A stretch of DNA of 64,000 nucleotides, taken from the NCBI GenBank assembly GCA_026225945.1, contig JAMJFZ010003624.1:6734001-6798000 (forward strand), given 5' to 3'. The DNA comes from Cricetomys ansorgei (lineage: Eukaryota; Chordata; Mammalia; Rodentia; Nesomyidae). Below, piece by piece: positions 33,040 to 43,854 of the stretch. Within the stretch, counting starts at the first letter, position 1. The number at the start of each line of letters is the position of its first letter. The position numbers were made by a program, and so were the translations under genes. Below the pieces are notes generated by a model that saw nothing but the letters and a program-made list of their open reading frames with translations, was not told the DNA's origin and did no database searches.

Positions 33040-34410
33040 GTCAACAAGGTCAATAAACATGTAAGTCAGAAGTGAGTTCTACTATAGTTACAAAAATGTA
33101 TCATACCCTCAGCAAGGTCTGCAAGGTCATATCTCTCCAGCCTCGTGTTGGCGCACTCTCCTGCAGCTCTCTCCATTCCCGCCATAAAGAGCATCAACCT
33201 ACTCCTTGTCCTGCAAACTCCTGCAAGGGCAGTCACTACTCCCTCTGCTGGACAGCTCCCTCCTCCTCCTCTGTCCTGTTCTTTCCCTCTGCTGGACAGC
33301 TTTCCCCCAGATTCTGTCTTTCTAACTCATCATCCGTTTGGAAGCAGTATTTCCTGACAGACACTAAGTACTTGATAAATATTTTCATCTGATACAGATG
33401 AAATACTGAATTACAGAGGAAATACTCAGAAGATTTGTCCTGTTTGCTTTTTCTTTGACTTTGGGAGTCAAATGTGCTAGGATGATGTGCAAAATCAGGC
33501 CACAAACAAGTCGATGCATGCATTTCTGAGGAGACAGGCAGAGCACTGGCTTCTGTCGGGATGAGAGTAGGAATGGGCATGGGATCAATATTGTATGCCA
33601 CCTGATGTGCATCACCCAAAAACATAGAGTGAATGGGAACATGAAGGAGGTGTGCTGTCTAGAGAGACCATCTGAAGGGTACAAGGTGTTTCTTTTATAG
33701 CAGGAGGTTTTGTTTGTTTTTTTGTTTGTTTCCAGTAGCAAACAGCAAATATGATATTTTTTTAAAAACTCCACAAACAAAAAGCAAACTAGACCTCATT
33801 TGGATCATCTTTACGGACCTGGCTGCCAGGTGCTGACACAGCACAGTCAGAACGTCTGGGCAAGGTGTCTGGAAAGGTGAGACAGTCTCACACCTCTTAG
33901 ACCAAACCATTCACGCATCTCTCACTGGCCACTTTGCCAGAAGCAGAGCCTTGATGCTCAGAGCAATGCCGCTGTCTGAACTCATCAGCCTGCTGCTCCT
34001 CGCAAACAGCAAAGTGCTTGGGCCAGAGAGCTCTTGGGGCTGAGTCTCTCTCTGCTTAGTTCCTCTGCTCTTTAGAATCCGGGACCTAACAACCAAGCTG
34101 CGTTTAGGTTGACAAGTAAAAGATAAGACGTTCTGCTGGTCCAGACCCCGTGCTAGACCTCCTGGATGGCTATGACAAGCTTCAGTGGTCTGCACACTTC
34201 ACTGTGGCATGCCAGGCCTCCTCAAAGCAGGCCTCATGCTGGCTGGGTGGCAATAACTGTCACCCTCAGAGATAACTGACTTCAGATGAGTCCAGCTATG
34301 TAGAAATTCGGCGTATGTGCCTGCAGACAAAATATGTGGTGCCAGGCTCGGCCATTGTTCCATTCTGAAACCAGAAGCCTGCCCCATGAATTTCATGAAG
34401 CACACTGTGC
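33040..34410. other. Unassigned sequence
   Basis: No transposon was recognised. A 17-bp direct repeat 'ccctctgctggacagct' lies at 33241-33257 and 33285-33301. Frames of 70-131 codons on both strands have no domain. Confidence 0.45.
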
Positions 34411-34411
34411 T

Positions 34412-34722
34412 GCTTGACAACTGCGCAGAATCAAGAGTCACCTGGGAGAAGATGCTGGACATGTCTGCGAGGAAGCTCCTAGATTGTATTAACTGAAGTA
34501 GGAAGACCCACGCTAAATGCAAACAGCACCAGTCTACTGATTCGAATCCCTGACTGTATCAAAAGACAGCAGCACTCATCTGAGTCCTGATGGCAGGTGT
34601 AATGCACCCTCACGGTCTCACCGTCATTTTTTCCAGACATGAGCCAAAACAGACCCTTCCCACCACCTCGGGTCACTGCTGTCAGGAGTTCTGTCGCAGC
34701 ATCGAGAAGAATAACTAATACA
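34412..34722 (-). repeat. Shared-terminus rodent repeat, reverse
   Basis: The right end 'gtcgcagcatcgagaagaat' is the reverse complement of the superfamily start. The left end is homologous to the 3' part of the 14965 copy ('cagacatgtccag' and 'tgactcttgattct' on the minus strand). Runs of minus-strand open frame across it are incidental. Confidence 0.65.
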
Positions 34723-34724
34723 CA

Positions 34725-35555
34725 CCCTTTCCTGTCACCAGAACACAGGACATGGTAGAATGTTTGGAAGAGTTCAGTCCCACAGCGGGATGAACATTCA
34801 CCCATAGGTACAGCACCTTAGAAGAAAATGGCATGCCCATGACTCTGTGTCCCAGTGAGGCTTTGCAGCACATGTTAGGAAAGGTGGATCTGAGTCCCAG
34901 GACAGCGGCCACAAGAAGTCAAGGACAGGTACCAGGACTTTCTCACTATTTGCACTGAACATATCGCAGCCTCAAACCCTGGATGGCATTTCACCCAACA
35001 AGCCTTGAAGCTTCTCAAAGAGAAGTTCTGTTGGAGTCTATTGCTGGGCATCTGTGATAGGCCAGTATAAAGATTGCTTGGACCAGGCTGGAGGTCTGAG
35101 TTGTTTTTAAGAAGCAGAAACAAACTGGAAGCAGGTGCTACTGACTTCTTTATTATCGGGCTTCAGCTCCTGCGGGGGTTGCGGGGGTGGGGGGACAACC
35201 CTGCTGCCTGCCATTTCCAGGTGCAGTGGAGTTAAACAGGTTTAGCAAAGGAGTCAGCAAAATGAGAAAGGTCTTATGGAGCAGAGAAGTCCAAAGGCAG
35301 AGCCAATGCTGCCCTCACGTGGGGAAATAATGTAAAGACAACAAACTACCTTGAGAGACCCAGCTGAGCGTACACTGTTTAATATGCAAGAAGTGGGTTA
35401 CACTCCAATCCTCCACGCACCAAGATGCCTAAGAAGCCAAACGCTGCAAGAATCACAGTGTACAAAGGACTATGATTCATTTTATCATATATGATGCAAG
35501 CTCACATTAACTTCAGTGGTGTAGCCATTGTGACATCATATAGTCTAGTAACAAT
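34725..35555. other. Unassigned sequence with G-rich patch
   Basis: No transposon was recognised. 35174-35197 has three G runs (5, 5 and 6) in 23 bp. The minus strand has overlapping frames to 35123 without a recognised domain. Confidence 0.4.
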
Positions 35556-35560
35556 AACAA

Positions 35561-35611
35561 CACGCACGCACACGCGCACATGTACACACACATACACACA
35601 CACGCACACAA
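35561..35611. repeat. CA-rich simple repeat
   Basis: An impure alternating purine-pyrimidine run (cacgcacgcacacgcgcac...). Confidence 0.9.
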
Positions 35612-35784
35612 CAGTGTTCATTTGAGTAATTCTAGTTAAACTTAGTGGGTCACCAAAAAATCAAAACAATGTGAAAATATGAGGGGACTCTGGAGGAAGA
35701 GTTTTAGCAGAAATGGCAAGGAGACAAGGGGGGCTATGGAGCATTTTTAAATGACCAATAGGTATATCAGTGTGGTGCCTGTCT

Positions 35785-36056
35785 GTTTGTGTGTGAGTGT
35801 GCTGTGTGTGCTCATGTGTGTGTGTGTGTGTGTGTGCCTATGTATGTGTGTATGTGTATGCGTGTGTGTGTATGTGTGCATGTGTCTGTGCATTCGTGTG
35901 TATATGTGTGTATGTGTGTGTATGCATACGTGTGTGTGTATGTGAGCGTGTGTGTGTGTCTGTGTATGTGTGCGTATGCGTATGTGGGGGGGGTATGTGG
36001 GTATATGTATGTGGGTATGTGTGTGTGTGTATGTGGGTGCCTATGTGTATGTGTGT
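35785..36056. repeat. GT-rich degenerate array
   Basis: About 270 bp of nearly continuous TG/TA/CG alternation with imperfect higher-order units of 'gtgtgtatgtgtg' type. Cys/Val-rich frames on the plus strand come from the repeat. Confidence 0.95.
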
Positions 36057-36059
36057 GAG

Positions 36060-36500
36060 ATGATCAAGGAATAAGAACATTTCTAATTCAATGGCACACT
36101 GGTCTCTCACAGATGTTCAATCACACCCATTAGCAGGCTCTCCTCCCACCTTGCCCATCTTGTTCCACCATGATTCAGGGAAGCGCTCATCTTCTTTGAC
36201 TTTGTAGATGTGTCGTTATTTCTAGAAATGCAAACGGATTTACGCAGTGTTGTCTTCGTGTAGCCTTACACCAAGTGTAACTCTTAGGACTTATGCCTGT
36301 ATTTTTGTGCACTGTCTTGCTGAGAAGCATTCTGTGTGTAACAAAGTTCATTCATTCATACACTGATAATGTTTATATTGTTATTTTCAGTTGTCTAAAG
36401 AGAAGATGGCACTAATTTTCTTGTAAATGATTTAGGAAGAAGTAGCCAGATTGCACACTCAGTGTACTTACTTTTTAATTAAAACTATTTTTGTAAGCAT
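36060..36500. other. Unassigned sequence
   Basis: No repeat or gene was recognised. Confidence 0.5.
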
Positions 36501-36504
36501 TTGT

Positions 36505-36620
36505 GCCAATGAGACTGCTAAGCAGGCAAAGCACTTGCTATGGAAGTATGAGCACCTATGTTCATAGAGGTGGGAGGAGAGAACTGACTCCACAGCATTG
36601 TTCTCTGACCTTCACATACG
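36505..36620 (+). mobile_element. B3-type SINE, forward
   Basis: 'gctaagcaggcaaagcacttg', 'ataggtgg'-type middle, 'agagaactgactccacagc' and 'tctctgaccttcacatacgc'. Its CA-rich end is replaced by the 19-bp array that follows. Confidence 0.7.
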
Positions 36621-36956
36621 CACATCATGCACTCACATGCACGTCATGCACACACATACACATGTACACACATACATGTCATGCACATACATCACACACA
36701 CATACACATCACACACACATACACATCATGCACACACATACACATCATGCACACACATACACATCATGCACACACATACACATCATGCACACACACATCA
36801 TGTACACACATACACATCACACACACATGCACATCATGCACACATATATACATCACACACAGATACACATTATGCACACACATACACATCACACACAACA
36901 TACACATCACACACACATGCACATCATGCACACACATACACATTATTCACACACAA
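36621..36956. repeat. 19-bp tandem array grown from a SINE tail
   Basis: The unit is 'cacacacatacacatcatg' (19 bp). At least three near-perfect units run in a row at 36715-36790, with diverged and shortened units on both sides. It keeps all three plus-strand frames open (up to 207 codons, His/Thr-rich). These are artefacts, not proteins. There are no spacers, so this is not a CRISPR array. Confidence 0.93.
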
Positions 36957-36997
36957 TAACAATATTTTTAAATGTTATTGTATCTTACTTGCTTATT

Positions 36998-37146
36998 TTA
37001 AGTGTGTGGGTGTGGGTATGTGGGCCGTAGGCACCATGGTGTGCATATGGACATCGGAAGACAAGTTTCAAGAGCTGATTCCCTCCTTCTACTGTGTACA
37101 TCAAACTCAAGTCCTCAGGTTTGGTCCACTGAGCCACCTCACCAGC
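36998..37146 (-). mobile_element. B3-type SINE, reverse
   Basis: 'gtgtgggtgtgggtatgtgg', 'caccatggtgtgcatatgg', 'aactcaagtcctcaggtttgg' and 'gagccacctcaccagca'. It faces the forward copy at 36505. Confidence 0.75.
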
Positions 37147-37149
37147 AGT

Positions 37150-37292
37150 TTTCTTTTTGAGACACGATCTCACTGTGTAGCCCTGACCTGGAACTCATTC
37201 TGCAGACCAGGCCGGCCTTGAACTCACAGAGATCCACTTGCCTCTGCCTCCCAATCCTCAAATGTAAGCCGTGAGCCACCACTCCTGGCTTT
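37150..37292 (-). mobile_element. B1 SINE, reverse
   Basis: 'gagacacgatctcactgtgtag', 'ggccttgaactcacagagatc', 'ctctgcctcccaatcctc' and 'gtgagccaccactcctggc'. It abuts the B3-type SINE on its left. Confidence 0.88.
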
Positions 37293-37294
37293 AT

Positions 37295-37930
37295 CGTTAT
37301 CATTATTGTTTTACTATTGTTAAAATATTTAAACTCAAAGACTCATCTATAAAATTAGCCAAGTCATTTTTAAACACGAAGAGAAGAAAACATGACTTCC
37401 AATTATTAATTGAAAACTCTACTTTTCCTGACACTTAACAAAAGAAAGGTAAAATTTTGAAAAGGAAAGGTAATTGGAAGTCATACCTAAATACAACACT
37501 CTCTGGGTATTCCTTAATTCCACTGAGCCTGAAGGAAAATCATCCCCAAGAGAAAACTGACAGTTTCTCAAGCCCATTGGTTTGGCTTTGTTCTGGGGTG
37601 GGCAGCAACAGTACTCGTACAATTGGAACACCCAGTTGGATCTTTGCTCTGAAGTCTTGAACTCTGAACATGGAACACTTCCTTGCACCAAAAGTGATGA
37701 GGGCTCTCTGGAAAGAAGCAGGATTGGGAAGGAAAAAAAAGGAGAGTCTGAACTACCACGGACCTGTAGGATCACCCTGTTCTCCAGTCACTCATTAGCC
37801 CAAGACATGTAGCAAGCCTTGTCAGATATGAGGGTCAGAAAGACCTAGAAAGCCAGGCTTTTCTTCTGGAGGGCAACAATGTTAAATGATTGCCACCACC
37901 CCACTGTTCCCATTGGGGGCGGATATCTGC
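37295..37930. other. Unassigned sequence
   Basis: No repeat was recognised. Open frames of 60-118 codons on both strands (37419-37812) overlap one another and have no domain. Confidence 0.45.
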
Positions 37931-37934
37931 ACAC

Positions 37935-38213
37935 ATGGACATGTAGAAAACAGAGGTCAACTCGGGTGCTGTTCCTCAGCCACTCTCCACCTTATCTTTT
38001 GATACAAGATCTCTCACTGTACTGAAACTTGCCAATTACATTACACCAACTGGCCAGTGAGCTTCCAGAGATCCATTTGTCTCTCCCTCCCCAGTGCTGG
38101 GTTTATAAGTACACATGCCACACTCAGCTTTTGACATGGATGTGAGGAAAGTAACTCAGGCCCCCATGCTTGTGTGGCAAGCTCTTTCCCAACTAAACCA
38201 TCTCCCCAGACTC
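37935..38213 (-). mobile_element. B4 SINE, reverse
   Basis: 'aacagaggtcaactcgggtg', 'gccactctccaccttatc', 'gatctctcactgtactgaaac', 'ctccctccccagtgctgg' and 'aaccatctccccagac'. Nearly complete. Confidence 0.85.
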
Positions 38214-38214
38214 T

Positions 38215-39000
38215 ACTGTCCCATTCTTTACCCAGGATCAGTCTTGTTCCTGCTAAGCTTGCTCCTCACCTCTGTCCCCATTCCTTTTTCCTTCTCTTAT
38301 CTCATGTGCTCTGTCTGGGAACTTCTCTAAACCTCACCTTCCTCCTCTCTTTATCCAAACAGACTGAGGAGCTGCTGTGTGTACCATAAAGCCTAGCCTC
38401 GCCCTGTCTAAAATTCTATAGCCATTAATTCATCAAATCAATGCCTTTTTCTCCCACCTGACATCAAAGCCTTGCTAAAAAGAAAAAAGTATAATGGCCC
38501 CATGTGTTGGTATCATTTCAATCTGTGGAATGCAGCTCCACTGTTGACTTCATAGTTCAAGTTGACCAAACAAAAAACATGTCCATTAAAATGCAAGGGA
38601 AAGGAGGATGAGCAGTTGGGAGGGACGTGGGTTATGAGGCTTTGTGGGGGCAGTGGAGGTGGGTAGTTATGGGTGGACATGATCAATATACATTGTATAA
38701 ATACATGAAACACACAGAACAAAAATATGATTTAAGGAGAAATAAACTGAACTTATTTATTCTAAAGCTGGCTATTCTCGCCCACTCATCCCCACATGCC
38801 TTCTGTGTGTAACATTACCTCCTACTTCAAAAGGAAGCATTAAAATGGAATCTATGACAATTCTTTCTACTTCTTGATGGCCTGCCAGCCAAAGTATTTA
38901 TACTAACATTGTTTTATAACTCTCTTTCTCACTTTTAACTGAAGAATTGTCATATTTATTTTGTCAGCTGTACTTGAACTTCTTGGTTTTGTTTGTTTTC
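38215..39000. other. Mostly unassigned, possible L1 3' UTR scrap
   Basis: 38600-38715 ('gggtagttatgggtggacatg', 'catgatcaatatacattg') resembles the end of an Lx-type 3' UTR. The rest is unassigned. Confidence 0.35.
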
Positions 39001-39007
39001 TGGTTTG

Positions 39008-39086
39008 TGTGTGGTTCTGGGGATAAAACCATGGGCCTTTTGTATGCCAGGCAAGCATTCTGCCACAGAGCTACATCCCCAGCCCC
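39008..39086 (-). mobile_element. ID SINE, reverse
   Basis: 'tggggataaaaccatgggcc', 'ccaggcaagcattctgccac' and 'gagctacatccccagccc' form a nearly complete reverse ID. Confidence 0.85.
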
Positions 39087-39089
39087 TGG

Positions 39090-39210
39090 TTTTCTTGAGT
39101 CCTGGTCACAACTATGACTGTGAGACTCTAACCTGGAACTTTCTACGTGGCCCAAATTGGCCTTGAATTCACAATCCTGCCTCTGCCTCCTGACAAAATT
39201 ACAGACAGAA
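39090..39210 (-). mobile_element. B1-like SINE, reverse, diverged
   Basis: 'ctggaactttctacgtggcc', 'ttggccttgaattcacaatcc' and 'tgcctctgcctcctgac'. On the minus strand B1 precedes ID, the opposite of a B4, so these are two separate insertions. Confidence 0.65.
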
Positions 39211-39334
39211 GACAGTCTGATAAACATTTCATATATAAAATAATGGTACTATGACCTCATTGGTTCAGTTTTCATTAAATTATTACTGAGTCGGTTGTAA
39301 TCCTTATGTTTGAGACATACATTATATTTGGTTA

Positions 39335-40057
39335 TGTTTTGTTGCTGTGATAAACACCATAACCACAAGCAACTTTTACTTGGGTTTACGGTTCCAGAGA
39401 TTTTTCTTAGTTCCCTTTCTGTCGCTGTGATAAAACACCCATGACCAAAAGCAACTTGTGGAGGAGAGGGTTTATTTCATCGTTAACAGTTTATCACACA
39501 GGAAACCAAAGGCAGGAACCTGGAAGCAGGAATTGATGCAGAGGTCGCGGAAGGGTGCTGTTTGTTGGCTTGCTCAGCCTGCTTTGTAGTAGCACTCAGG
39601 ACCACCTGGCCAGGAAGGGCATCACTCTGTTCACATCAATCATTAATAAAGAGCATGCTCCAGCAGACTTGCCTACGGTCCAATCCTATGGAGGGCATTT
39701 CCCCAGTTGAGGCTCCCTCTTCCTGAATGACTCTTGCTTATGTCAAGTTGGCATAAAACAAGACAGCACATGGTGAGAGCCCAGAATGGTGAGGATAGCA
39801 GGGCAGTAAGAGGCAGGAGCCGGAAGCTGACCAATCAATCACATCTTCCATCTGCGCGCAGGAAACAGAGAATGAACTAGAAATGGGACAAGTCTATAAA
39901 ACCTCAAAGCCTGCTGCCAGTGATACACTTCCTCCAGCAAGACTCCTCTTTTGAAAGGTTCCATGACCTTCCCACACAGTACAACCAACTGAAGATCGAG
40001 TGTTCAAATACCCGAACCTACAAGGGGAGGAGAGCTTTCTCATTCAAACCACTATAT
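39335..40057 (+). repeat. Shared-terminus rodent repeat, forward, split by a second copy
   Basis: The left part (39335-39396) runs from 'ttgttgctgtgataaacacc' to 'gtttacggttccagag'. The right part (39785-40057) runs from 'agcccagaatggtgagg' to 'cattcaaaccactata'. Together they match the complete copy at 22258-22662. The gap holds another member of the superfamily. Confidence 0.75.
39403..39778 (+). repeat. Second shared-terminus repeat, nested, forward
   Basis: It begins 'tctgtcgctgtgataaaacac', then 'gaggagagggtttatttc' and 'ggcttgctcagcctgctttg', and ends 'atgtcaagttggcataaaac'. Same type as 40548 and 54905. Confidence 0.8.
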
Positions 40058-40094
40058 CCAGACTATAAAATTTGCACAAAGCACAATTATCTAT

Positions 40095-40345
40095 AGTGTA
40101 TTTACAAATCCTGCACAACCATTTCCACAATTACATATATCACCCCCTCCCAAAAATATATGTATTCATTAACTCAACCCTCTTTCCTTTCCTTACAGTC
40201 CTTGGAAACCATCAACCATCTTTCTGTCTTTTTAGATTTGCCTGCTCTGGACATTCATATACATAGAGCTTGTACTCCATATTCTTCCGTGACTGGCTTC
40301 TTTCGTTTACCATGATGTTCTGAGATTCAACACATGTGATCTTCA
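40095..40345 (-). mobile_element. Ancient mammalian L1 (L1M-like) 3' region, reverse
   Basis: 'ttggaaaccatcaaccatc', 'agatttgcctgctctggac' and 'gactggcttctttcgtttacc' correspond to the familiar old L1M antisense phrase (cctattctggacatttcatat...ctggcttctttcacttagc). It predates the rodent radiation if correct. Confidence 0.55.
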
Positions 40346-40547
40346 GAACAGTCTGGAGCTGTTAGCTGTGCCATGAGCACTAGCTTTGCAATGATAATTT
40401 TTTTACTATTCCTCCCCCCAAAACTTAATCCCATGCTTTTCCATATTTCAGGAATTCTATAAATGATTCTTTATGAAGTATTTTCAGCTCTTCTGTTAGT
40501 ATACTGTCATAGGTACCTACTCAAGCCTATCTGTTCTGGCCCCATTC

Positions 40548-40922
40548 TGCTGCCGCGATAAAACATTCTGACCAAAAACAACTTGAGGAGGAAAGGATTT
40601 ACTTGACTTACACCTCCGTTGTCAGTCCATCCTTGCAGGCATTCAGGGAAGGAACTCAGGCGGGAACTTACAGTTCCATAGAGAATGCTGCTTGTTGGCT
40701 CCCTCGCTGGCTCATAGTCAGCTAGGTTTCCTTATACATCCCAGGCCAACCTGCCCAGGAATGGCATCACTCAGAGTGGGCTGGACCCTCCTACAGCAAT
40801 TATTAATCAAGTTAATCTCTCAGATACCTACCTACAGACCAACCTGATAAAGATAATTACTCAGAAGACTCCTCCCTTTTTTTGGATAATTCCAGGTGAT
40901 ATCAAGTTGACAGTTATATCTG
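40548..40922 (+). repeat. Shared-terminus rodent repeat, forward
   Basis: It begins 'tgctgccgcgataaaacattc', then 'cttgaggaggaaaggattta', and ends 'tatcaagttgacagttatatc'. Same type as the nested copy at 39403. Confidence 0.78.
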
Positions 40923-40924
40923 TT

Positions 40925-41705
40925 TCCTTCCCATCCCTCTATACAGAGCAGATTAATTTTTAGAGCTAGTCTACTGATTCCTAATACCTCATGCTGAAAG
41001 TGTAGAGTTGAATTAAGAGCAGCTTTGGATTGCTCCTAAAAAATACACTGACTCCCAGAGATGTACTCTCAGATTTTCGTGTGTTGTTAAACCACACGAA
41101 ATCAGCAAACTGAAATTTTTGACTTGTATATTCTTCCACCCCACAGACTACCAGAAGCACACCACAGTGGAGCAACTTCCAGTGAGAGAGGACATATGCC
41201 ACCTGGAACTGTAGGATGTCTCTGCAAAAAGATGCGAGCAAGCATTTTTGACCTGTCTTGAGCTTGAGAGATTGATAGAGGGCAGCAGGGCTCCGCTCCG
41301 CAGTCTACACCATCAGGTGGAAACAGTTCTACCACTGATTAGCTTTAATAAGTCTTATCTTGGAGAAGACCAAGGTGAAACTAACACTACAGTTGAAAGG
41401 GATCAGCAATCATTCCTGTTAGCCAGGATAGGGGGCAGTTGATCAGATTGTGCTTTGAACAGTTTTGAAGAGCATGAACATAGAATGGGCTTGGTTTTAG
41501 TCTTGATCCATCATAGTCGCAGAATGACCTCGTACAGCGCTGGTGATTGCTGAATCATTGGCGTTTGTCAGAAGACATTAGCCTAACTAATGAGAATGCC
41601 AAATCAGCAGTAAGCAGTTTGTTGACACTATGACAACGTTTAAGCCACTTCTAAGTACTAGGGACCACTTTTCTGTTTTCAAGCCTCCTTCTGTCCAGTG
41701 GAAGA
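40925..41705. other. Unassigned sequence
   Basis: No repeat or gene was recognised. Small frames around 40981-41442 lack domains. Confidence 0.5.
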
Positions 41706-41711
41706 TGAGAA

Positions 41712-41900
41712 GCCAGCACGATGACTCAGCAGGAGAAGGTGTCTGTCACTAAGCCTGATGATGTGAGTTCTATCCCTGGAACCCACATGATGGAAGGAAA
41801 AAAAATAACTCCTGTGAATTGCCTGCTGACCTTCACATGCATGCCAAGGCACATGTGCGCTTACATACACAACAATAAGTAAATGTTTAAAAAGAAATTA
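41712..41900 (+). mobile_element. B3-type SINE, forward
   Basis: 'gccagcacgatgactcagcag', 'cctgatgatgtgagttctatc', 'acccacatgatggaagg', 'acaataagtaaatgtttaaa'. First of three consecutive forward SINEs. Confidence 0.82.
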
Positions 41901-41909
41901 GTAATTCCT

Positions 41910-42051
41910 GGGCTGGAGGGATGGTTCAGTGCTTAAGAGCACTTGCAGAGGACCACAGTTTTGTTCATAACATCTCCCTCAGGCAGCTCACAGCTGCCTG
42001 TAACTCCACCTCCAGAGGATATAAAACCCTTTACTCCAAAGCCACCTGCAC

Positions 42052-42087
<36 letters not shown>

Positions 42088-42117
42088 ACACACACACTAA
42101 AAATAAAATAAAAGTAA
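41910..42117 (+). mobile_element. B3 SINE, forward, with (CA)n
   Basis: 'ggctggagggatggttcagtg', 'cagctgcctgtaactccacc', a CA array (42053-42098) and an A-rich tail. It begins just after the A-rich end of the previous SINE. Confidence 0.85.
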
Positions 42118-42375
42118 ACCAGGCGTGATAGCACACATTTTTAATCACAGCATTTGGGCAGCAGAGGCAGCAAGTTCAAGGCTAGCATAGCCTACATAGC
42201 TCCAGGCGAGCCAGGGCTACAGTGAGAAACTCTGTCTCAAAAAAAAAAACCAAAAAACAAAAACAAAAAGAAAGAGAAAAGAAAGAAAGAAAAGAAAAGA
42301 AAAAAGAAAAACAGAAGGAAGAGAGGAAGAAATGGAGAGAGGGAGGGAGGGACAGAGGGAGGGAAGAAGTAAATA
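42118..42375 (+). mobile_element. B1 SINE, forward, with long A/GA-rich tail
   Basis: 'aaccaggcgtgatagcacac', 'ggcagcagaggcagcaag', 'gccagggctacagtgag' and 'ctctgtctcaaaaa'. A purine-only tail follows to about 42370, grading from A-rich to GAGG-rich. Confidence 0.85.
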
Positions 42376-42561
42376 AAAATAAATTACTTTAAGAAATAAA
42401 CAAGGAAGATAGATTTTCCCATTTTGAGACTGCTGATCAGAAGGGTGTGCCGAAGATGCTCTGCAGGTGGATTCAGGCTCATGCCTTCTCTTCCTGGAAT
42501 GAGCTGCTGGACCATCTGGCATGTGTCGTGGCTGTGCAGTCACACTCAAGACTTGTGGACA

Positions 42562-42830
42562 TGGGCTGAAAGTATGGCTCAGCAGTTAAGCACACGCACC
42601 ACTTTTCCCAAGCTCCCTTGCCATCTCCAGGGAATCCGACCAATGCCTTCACGTGACCTCTGAGAGCACCTAATAACCAAACCTAGGGATACACACACAC
42701 ACAGACACACACACACACACACACACGCATGCACACATGCATACACACACACATACACACACATACACATACAAACATACATATGCACATATGCACACAC
42801 GTGCATGCACATAGAGGAAGTAGAGAGAAG
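42562..42830 (+). mobile_element. B3 SINE, forward, with long CA array
   Basis: 'gctgaaagtatggctcagcag', then 'ccttgccatctccaggga' and a CA/TA/GC alternating array (42690-42812). A purine-only stretch (42813-42890) follows. The SINE middle is shortened. Confidence 0.72.
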
Positions 42831-42894
42831 GAGTGAAGGAGGGAGGGAAGGAGAACAGAGTGAGAGGGAGAAGGAGAGGGAGAGATTTAAACAA

Positions 42895-43465
42895 ATCTTT
42901 TTTTAAAGACTGTGGACAGGGCTTATTATTCAATTGAAATCAAAAAGTATCATTCTCTCACCTTTATAATAAATCTCAAATTAGAGTATAGACTACAAAA
43001 CCCAGATAATGAAAGCATGCCCCCAGATCCACCTAGGCATGTTTTAGGCAGCTGGGTAGATTTTAATTACAATGCAGTCAGAGGCTCCTCCAGCTACCCT
43101 CCAGCACACAATCACGCCAAGAACTGACTGCTGCCGCAGAAGTTCTTCCTCAGCTTGTTAGGAAAAACTCAGAAGCAGTGGCTATCCATAATAGTCACAA
43201 TAAATGACTTTAAACAGGTTTATCTGGAATCTAGAGAATCATTTGTTATAATTGGCAAGTTATCCTAGGTTTAAAAATAAGCTTTTGACAACGTTTTCCT
43301 GTTTGTTAGTCTGTCACTGTGTGTGTGTGTACGTGCATGCATTTGCTTACTCGCTCCTTCGTCATAGAACCCAGAGCCCATGTACTATGCATAAAGAGGG
43401 AATTATTTTCCCAAGGGGGAATGCTTAGTTTCTAAGCATTCATTTCAAGAAGACACGACATGCTG
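42895..43465. other. Unassigned sequence
   Basis: No repeat was recognised except a short (GT) run at 43317-43330. Confidence 0.5.
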
Positions 43466-43469
43466 ATAC

Positions 43470-43693
43470 TTTTTAAGATTTACTTTGATTGTGTGTCTCT
43501 ATGTCTGTACATAGGCATGGGCACATGGGTTCCAGTTCCCACGGATGACATATGTGACAGATGGGAACATTGGACCCATGAAGTTGTAGTAACAAGGGTT
43601 TCTGAGCCGCTTGACCTAGGTGCGGGGAACTGACTCTGATTCTTTGCAAGAATCATGTGTGCCCTTAACTGTTGAGCCACCTCTCCACCCCTT
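43470..43693 (-). mobile_element. B3 SINE, reverse
   Basis: 'taagatttactttgattgtg', 'taggtgcggggaactgactc' and 'gagccacctctccacccc'. Diverged middle. Confidence 0.75.
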
Positions 43694-43854
43694 TGCTTGA
43701 AAATTTTAAATACCAGAACATCTCTAACAATCACTCTGAGTCTAAATGCTAAGTTAGGATGATACAGGGAAGTACAAGCTTCATGTACAAAAAAATTGGT
43801 ACTCTAATAGGTACAGCTTGCATTAAGAGTGTGAACGTAGCTTTTATAAAGTTA

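Noticed and set aside
33911..35123. Series of minus-strand frames suggesting a multi-exon gene or pseudogene
   Set aside because: Part is a shared-terminus repeat (34412-34722). Frames overlap, have no recognised domain and no convincing splice structure.
35174..35197. G-quadruplex motif
   Set aside because: Only three G runs. A fourth run would have to be split from the last one without a loop.
35751..36110. Cys/Val-rich and His/Thr-rich frames
   Set aside because: Produced by the GT-rich tract on either strand.
36621..36956. CRISPR-like regular repeats
   Set aside because: Units are directly adjacent with no unique spacers, in a rodent genome.
36503..37221. Three overlapping plus-strand frames up to 207 codons, His/Thr-rich
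   Set aside because: They come from the 19-bp array in a SINE tail and run on into other SINEs.
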